Positions 6,202 through 8,547 of a stretch of 8,547 bases of DNA are shown piece after piece. The stretch comes from an uncultured Woeseia sp. (GTDB lineage: Bacteria > Pseudomonadota > Gammaproteobacteria > Steroidobacterales > Woeseiaceae). The translations under genes were made by a program, and so were the position numbers. The stretch lies in the NCBI GenBank assembly GCA_937925605.1, contig CALALV010000151.1, forward strand, positions 1 to 8,547. Reading direction: 5' to 3'. The notes beneath the pieces were generated by a model, which saw only the letters and a program-made list of their open reading frames with translations, made no database searches and was not told the origin of the DNA. The number at the start of each line of letters is the position of its first letter. Position 1 is the first letter of the stretch.

Positions 6202-6225
6202 AACACCGGGCGCCCGGCATACTCT
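6197..6225 (+). promoter_or_regulatory. Candidate sigma-70 promoter for the rubrerythrin operon
   Basis: A perfect TTGACA (6197-6202), a 17-base spacer, and TACTCT (6220-6225) as -10, which keeps the T-A...T positions. The start would fall near 6232, leaving a leader of about 54 bases. The spacer contains a 12-base perfect palindrome CCGGGCGCCCGG (6206-6217). Confidence 0.5.
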
Positions 6226-6235
6226 CCGGCTTCGG

Positions 6236-6250
6236 TTAGACTTGGTCTAA
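6236..6250. promoter_or_regulatory. Palindromic operator-like site upstream of rubrerythrin
   Basis: TTAGAC-TTG-GTCTAA is a perfect 6+6 inverted repeat with a 3-base centre, located just downstream of the predicted -10 and before the ribosome binding site, where a bound repressor would block initiation. Its AT-containing half-sites stand out from the GC-rich surroundings. I do not recognise the cognate regulator: it is not a Fur, FNR or DtxR consensus, and I could not match it to an Rrf2 motif with confidence. As RNA it would also form a 6-bp hairpin. Confidence 0.5.
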
Positions 6251-6267
6251 ATGGCTTGAAAAGTCTG

Positions 6268-6279
6268 AGGAGAGAGGGG
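6268..6279 (+). promoter_or_regulatory. Strong ribosome binding site of rubrerythrin
   Basis: AGGAGAGAGGGG is the most purine-rich Shine-Dalgarno region in the window and lies 6-16 bases before ATG 6286, which fixes that start over the longer open frame reaching back to 6160. It implies high translation of the rubrerythrin. Its first base can pair with the upstream leader (see the alternative stem 6236-6268). Confidence 0.75.
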
Positions 6280-6285
6280 AATACG

Positions 6286-6705
<420 letters not shown>

Positions 6706-6715
6706 TCCGGACGCA

Positions 6716-6743
6716 CGGCTGCCGGGCACGGGCCCGGCAGCCG
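6716..6743 (+). repeat. 12-bp perfect hairpin in the rubrerythrin-FeS gene gap
   Basis: CGGCTGCCGGGC (6716-6727) and GCCCGGCAGCCG (6732-6743) are exact complements around an ACGG tetraloop, starting 11 bases after the rubrerythrin stop. No T-run follows, so it is not a standard intrinsic terminator. It is more likely an mRNA-stabilising or processing hairpin that lets rubrerythrin be made in excess over the downstream genes, or a partial attenuator. Confidence 0.75.
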
Positions 6744-6770
6744 CGCACGCGATCACCCCGGAATGACGCG

Positions 6771-8114
6771 ATGAGCCCGCCGGGCGACAAGCGCGAGGGC
6801 AGCCTCGAGGCGCCGACGCGCCACCCCATCGACTGGCAGAACGAGGCGTTCTACGACGAGGCGCCGTTGTTCGCCGAGCTCGAGCGCGTGTTCGACATCT
6901 GCCACGGCTGCCGGCGCTGCTTCAACCTCTGCAACGCGTTCCCGACGCTGTTCGACGCGGTCGACGAGTCCGAAACGATGGAAGTCGACGGCGTGCCGAA
7001 AGAGGTCTACTGGGACGTCGTCGACCACTGCTACCTGTGCGACATGTGCTACATGACCAAGTGTCCGTACGTGCCGCCGCACGAGTGGAACGTCGACTTC
7101 CCGCACCTGATGCTGCGCGCCAAGGCAGCGCGCTTCCGCAAGGAGGGCGCGAGCCGGCGCGACCGCATCCTGAGTTCGACCGACCGGGTCGGGCGCCTGG
7201 CCGGCATCCCGGTCGTCGTGCAGGCGGTCAACGCGACCAACCGCTCGAAATCCGGCCGCAAGCTGCTCGAGAAGACCCTCGGCGTCCACCCGGAGGCGCC
7301 GGTGCCCGAGTACCACGCACGCACCGCGCGCAAGCGGCTGGCTTCGCACCGCCGCGAGTCCGGCGAGCAGGCGGAGGCGGCGGGCGCAACGCGCGGCCGG
7401 GTCGTCCTGTTCACGACCTGCTACGGCAACCGCAACCTGCCGTCGCTCGCCGAGGACCTGGTGGCCGTCTACGAGCACAACGCCATACCGGTCGCGCTCG
7501 CCGAGCGCGAGGTGTGCTGCGGCATGCCGAAGCTCGAGCTCGGTGACCTCGAGTCGGTGGCGAAGGCGCGCGACGCGAACATCCCGGTGCTGGCGGAGTG
7601 GGTCGACCGCGGCTGGGACATCGTCACGCCGATCCCGTCCTGCACGCTGATGTTCAAGCAGGAGCTGCCGCTCATGTATCCCGGCGACGCCGCGGTCGAG
7701 AAGGTCCGCGACGCCACCTACGACCCGTTCGAGTACCTGCTGCTGCGCCACAAGCACGGCAAGCTGAACACGGACTTCCGGCACTCGCTGGGCAAGGTCG
7801 CCTACCAGGTGCCCTGCCACCTGCGCGTGCAGAACCTGGGCCTCAAGACCCGCGACCTGCTGTCGATGGCGCCGGACACGGAAGTGCAGGTGCACGAGCG
7901 CTGTTCCGGCCACGACGGCACCTACGCCGTCAAGAGCGAGTTCCACGACATCGCCCGCAAGATCGCGCGGCCGATCGTCAACAAGGTGAAGAAGAGCGAC
8001 GCGGAGCATTTCGTCAGCGACTGCCCGATGGCGGCCGAGCAGATCGCCCGCGACCTCGACGGCCACGACGCCAACCACCCGCTGAACCTGCTGCGCAGGG
8101 CCTACGGATTGTGA
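6771..8114 (+). CDS. GlpC/HdrD-like iron-sulfur oxidoreductase (heterodisulfide-reductase-related)
   Basis: A 447-residue soluble protein of the family that carries electrons or handles thiol/disulfide chemistry via iron-sulfur clusters. The N-terminal ferredoxin-like region has two [4Fe-4S] motifs: C44-C47-C50-C54 (CHGCRRCFNLC) and C87-C90-C93-C98 (CYLCDMCYMTKC). Two CCG-type domains follow. The first has Cys217 (TTCYGN), Cys249-Cys250-Gly (EVCCGMPKLELGDL) and Cys291 (PSCT). The second has Cys349 (PCHL), Cys378 in CSGHDGTYAVK (378-388) instead of a CCG pair, and Cys418 (DCPM). Overall layout resembles GlpC, the iron-sulfur subunit of anaerobic glycerol-3-phosphate dehydrogenase, but no glpA/glpB is present; the neighbours are rubrerythrin and DUF3501. 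I infer an electron donor for the rubrerythrin or a related redox partner. There is no membrane segment. ATG 6771 has a GGAA about 8 bases upstream. Confidence 0.9.
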   Translation: MSPPGDKREGSLEAPTRHPIDWQNEAFYDEAPLFAELERVFDICHGCRRCFNLCNAFPTLFDAVDESETMEVDGVPKEVYWDVVDHCYLCDMCYMTKCPYVPPHEWNVDFPHLMLRAKAARFRKEGASRRDRILSSTDRVGRLAGIPVVVQAVNATNRSKSGRKLLEKTLGVHPEAPVPEYHARTARKRLASHRRESGEQAEAAGATRGRVVLFTTCYGNRNLPSLAEDLVAVYEHNAIPVALAEREVCCGMPKLELGDLESVAKARDANIPVLAEWVDRGWDIVTPIPSCTLMFKQELPLMYPGDAAVEKVRDATYDPFEYLLLRHKHGKLNTDFRHSLGKVAYQVPCHLRVQNLGLKTRDLLSMAPDTEVQVHERCSGHDGTYAVKSEFHDIARKIARPIVNKVKKSDAEHFVSDCPMAAEQIARDLDGHDANHPLNLLRRAYGL

Positions 8115-8116
8115 CC

Positions 8117-8547
8117 ATGCAGAAACTGACGAAGAGCGACCTCTATTCCCTCGAGAAGTACTCGGAGATTCGCGGCGACTACCGCGAAGAGGTGATGCGC
8201 CACAAGCGTGATCGCCGCCTCGAGCTCGGCACGAACGCGACGCTGTACTTCGAGGATCGCATCACGATCCAGTACCAGGTACAGGAAATGCTGCGGATCG
8301 AACGCATCTTCGAGGCCGACGGCATCAACGAGGAACTCGAGGCCTACAACCCGCTGATACCGGACGGGCAGAACTGGAAGGCGACCTTCATGGTCGAGTT
8401 CCCGGACCCGGAGGAGCGCCGCGCGATGCTGAAGCGGCTCGTCGGCATCGAGAACCGCGTGTGGCTCAAGGTCGGAGGCGGCGAGCAGATCCGGCCGATC
8501 GCCGATGAGGACCTCGAACGCTCGGACCGCGACAAGATAGTGGTCCT
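8117..8547 (+). CDS. DUF3501 family protein, 3' end beyond window
   Basis: The reading frame from ATG 8117 stays open to the window end, giving 143 residues of a protein starting MQKLTKSDLYSLEKYSEIRG. I recognise it as DUF3501, a family of roughly 190 residues without known function that occurs next to rubrerythrin and GlpC-like iron-sulfur genes. The visible part is soluble, charged and without cysteines: Arg/Lys-rich MRHKRDRRLELG (residues 27-38), an acidic-aromatic stretch FEDRITIQYQVQEMLRIERI (45-64), then MVEFPDPEERR (about 91-101). No nucleotide-binding or metal motif is obvious. It begins 2 bases after the iron-sulfur gene stop, so the two are almost certainly co-translated, and a shared function is likely. 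The stretch after residue 143 cannot be judged. Confidence 0.85.
   Translation, partial: MQKLTKSDLYSLEKYSEIRGDYREEVMRHKRDRRLELGTNATLYFEDRITIQYQVQEMLRIERIFEADGINEELEAYNPLIPDGQNWKATFMVEFPDPEERRAMLKRLVGIENRVWLKVGGGEQIRPIADEDLERSDRDKIVV

Noticed and set aside
6160..6285. Longer rubrerythrin start at 6160
   Set aside because: The added residues have no similarity to rubrerythrins, the promoter and operator-like sites lie in this stretch, and the strong ribosome binding site points to ATG 6286.
6753..8078. A 441-codon open frame on the minus strand opposite the iron-sulfur gene
   Set aside because: Its translation is Val/Ala/Arg/Asp-rich without motifs, while the plus strand encodes ordered cysteine clusters. 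It is a shadow frame. The same applies to the long minus-strand frame at 3013-4131 opposite thiL.
6771..8114. Naming the iron-sulfur gene glpC
   Set aside because: The domain order is similar, but glpA and glpB are absent and the neighbours indicate a different role.

Overview
The window comes from a high-GC bacterial chromosome, most probably a gammaproteobacterium. The basis is the gene order ribD-ribE-ribBX-ribH-nusB-thiL-pgpA, the RibBX form of the RibB protein, and an E. coli-like ThiL and PgpA. I cannot name a genus. I saw no rRNA, tRNA, CRISPR array or mobile element.

Positions 1-5846 form one plus-strand, tightly packed gene row. It starts inside ribD (3' end only), then carries riboflavin synthase (ribE), a RibB protein with a degenerate GTP-cyclohydrolase-II-like tail (ribBX), lumazine synthase (ribH), the antitermination factor nusB, thiamine-monophosphate kinase (thiL) and phosphatidylglycerophosphatase A (pgpA). 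Most junctions overlap or are separated by only a few bases. The last gene of the row is less expected: a soluble Ser/Thr protein kinase with a C-terminal cyclic-nucleotide-binding domain, 15 bases after pgpA.

The small exonuclease VII subunit gene xseB (5866-6111) lies on the minus strand, convergent with the kinase gene and without its common partner ispA in the window. Its upstream region (6112-6285) is shared with a divergent rubrerythrin gene and is rich in symmetry: an 8-bp inverted repeat whose two arms hold outward-facing TTGAC -35 elements, a palindrome in the rubrerythrin promoter spacer, and a perfect TTAGAC-TTG-GTCTAA operator-like site between promoter and ribosome binding site.

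Positions 6286-8547 form a second plus-strand unit: a short rubrerythrin lacking a rubredoxin domain, a 12-bp perfect hairpin, a GlpC/HdrD-like iron-sulfur protein with two [4Fe-4S] motifs and two CCG-type domains, and a DUF3501 protein cut by the window end. I infer that this is an oxidative-stress or electron-transfer module in which the iron-sulfur protein could supply electrons to the diiron protein. The role of DUF3501 is unknown. This module and the kinase/cyclic-nucleotide fusion are the most interesting contents; the rest is core metabolism.
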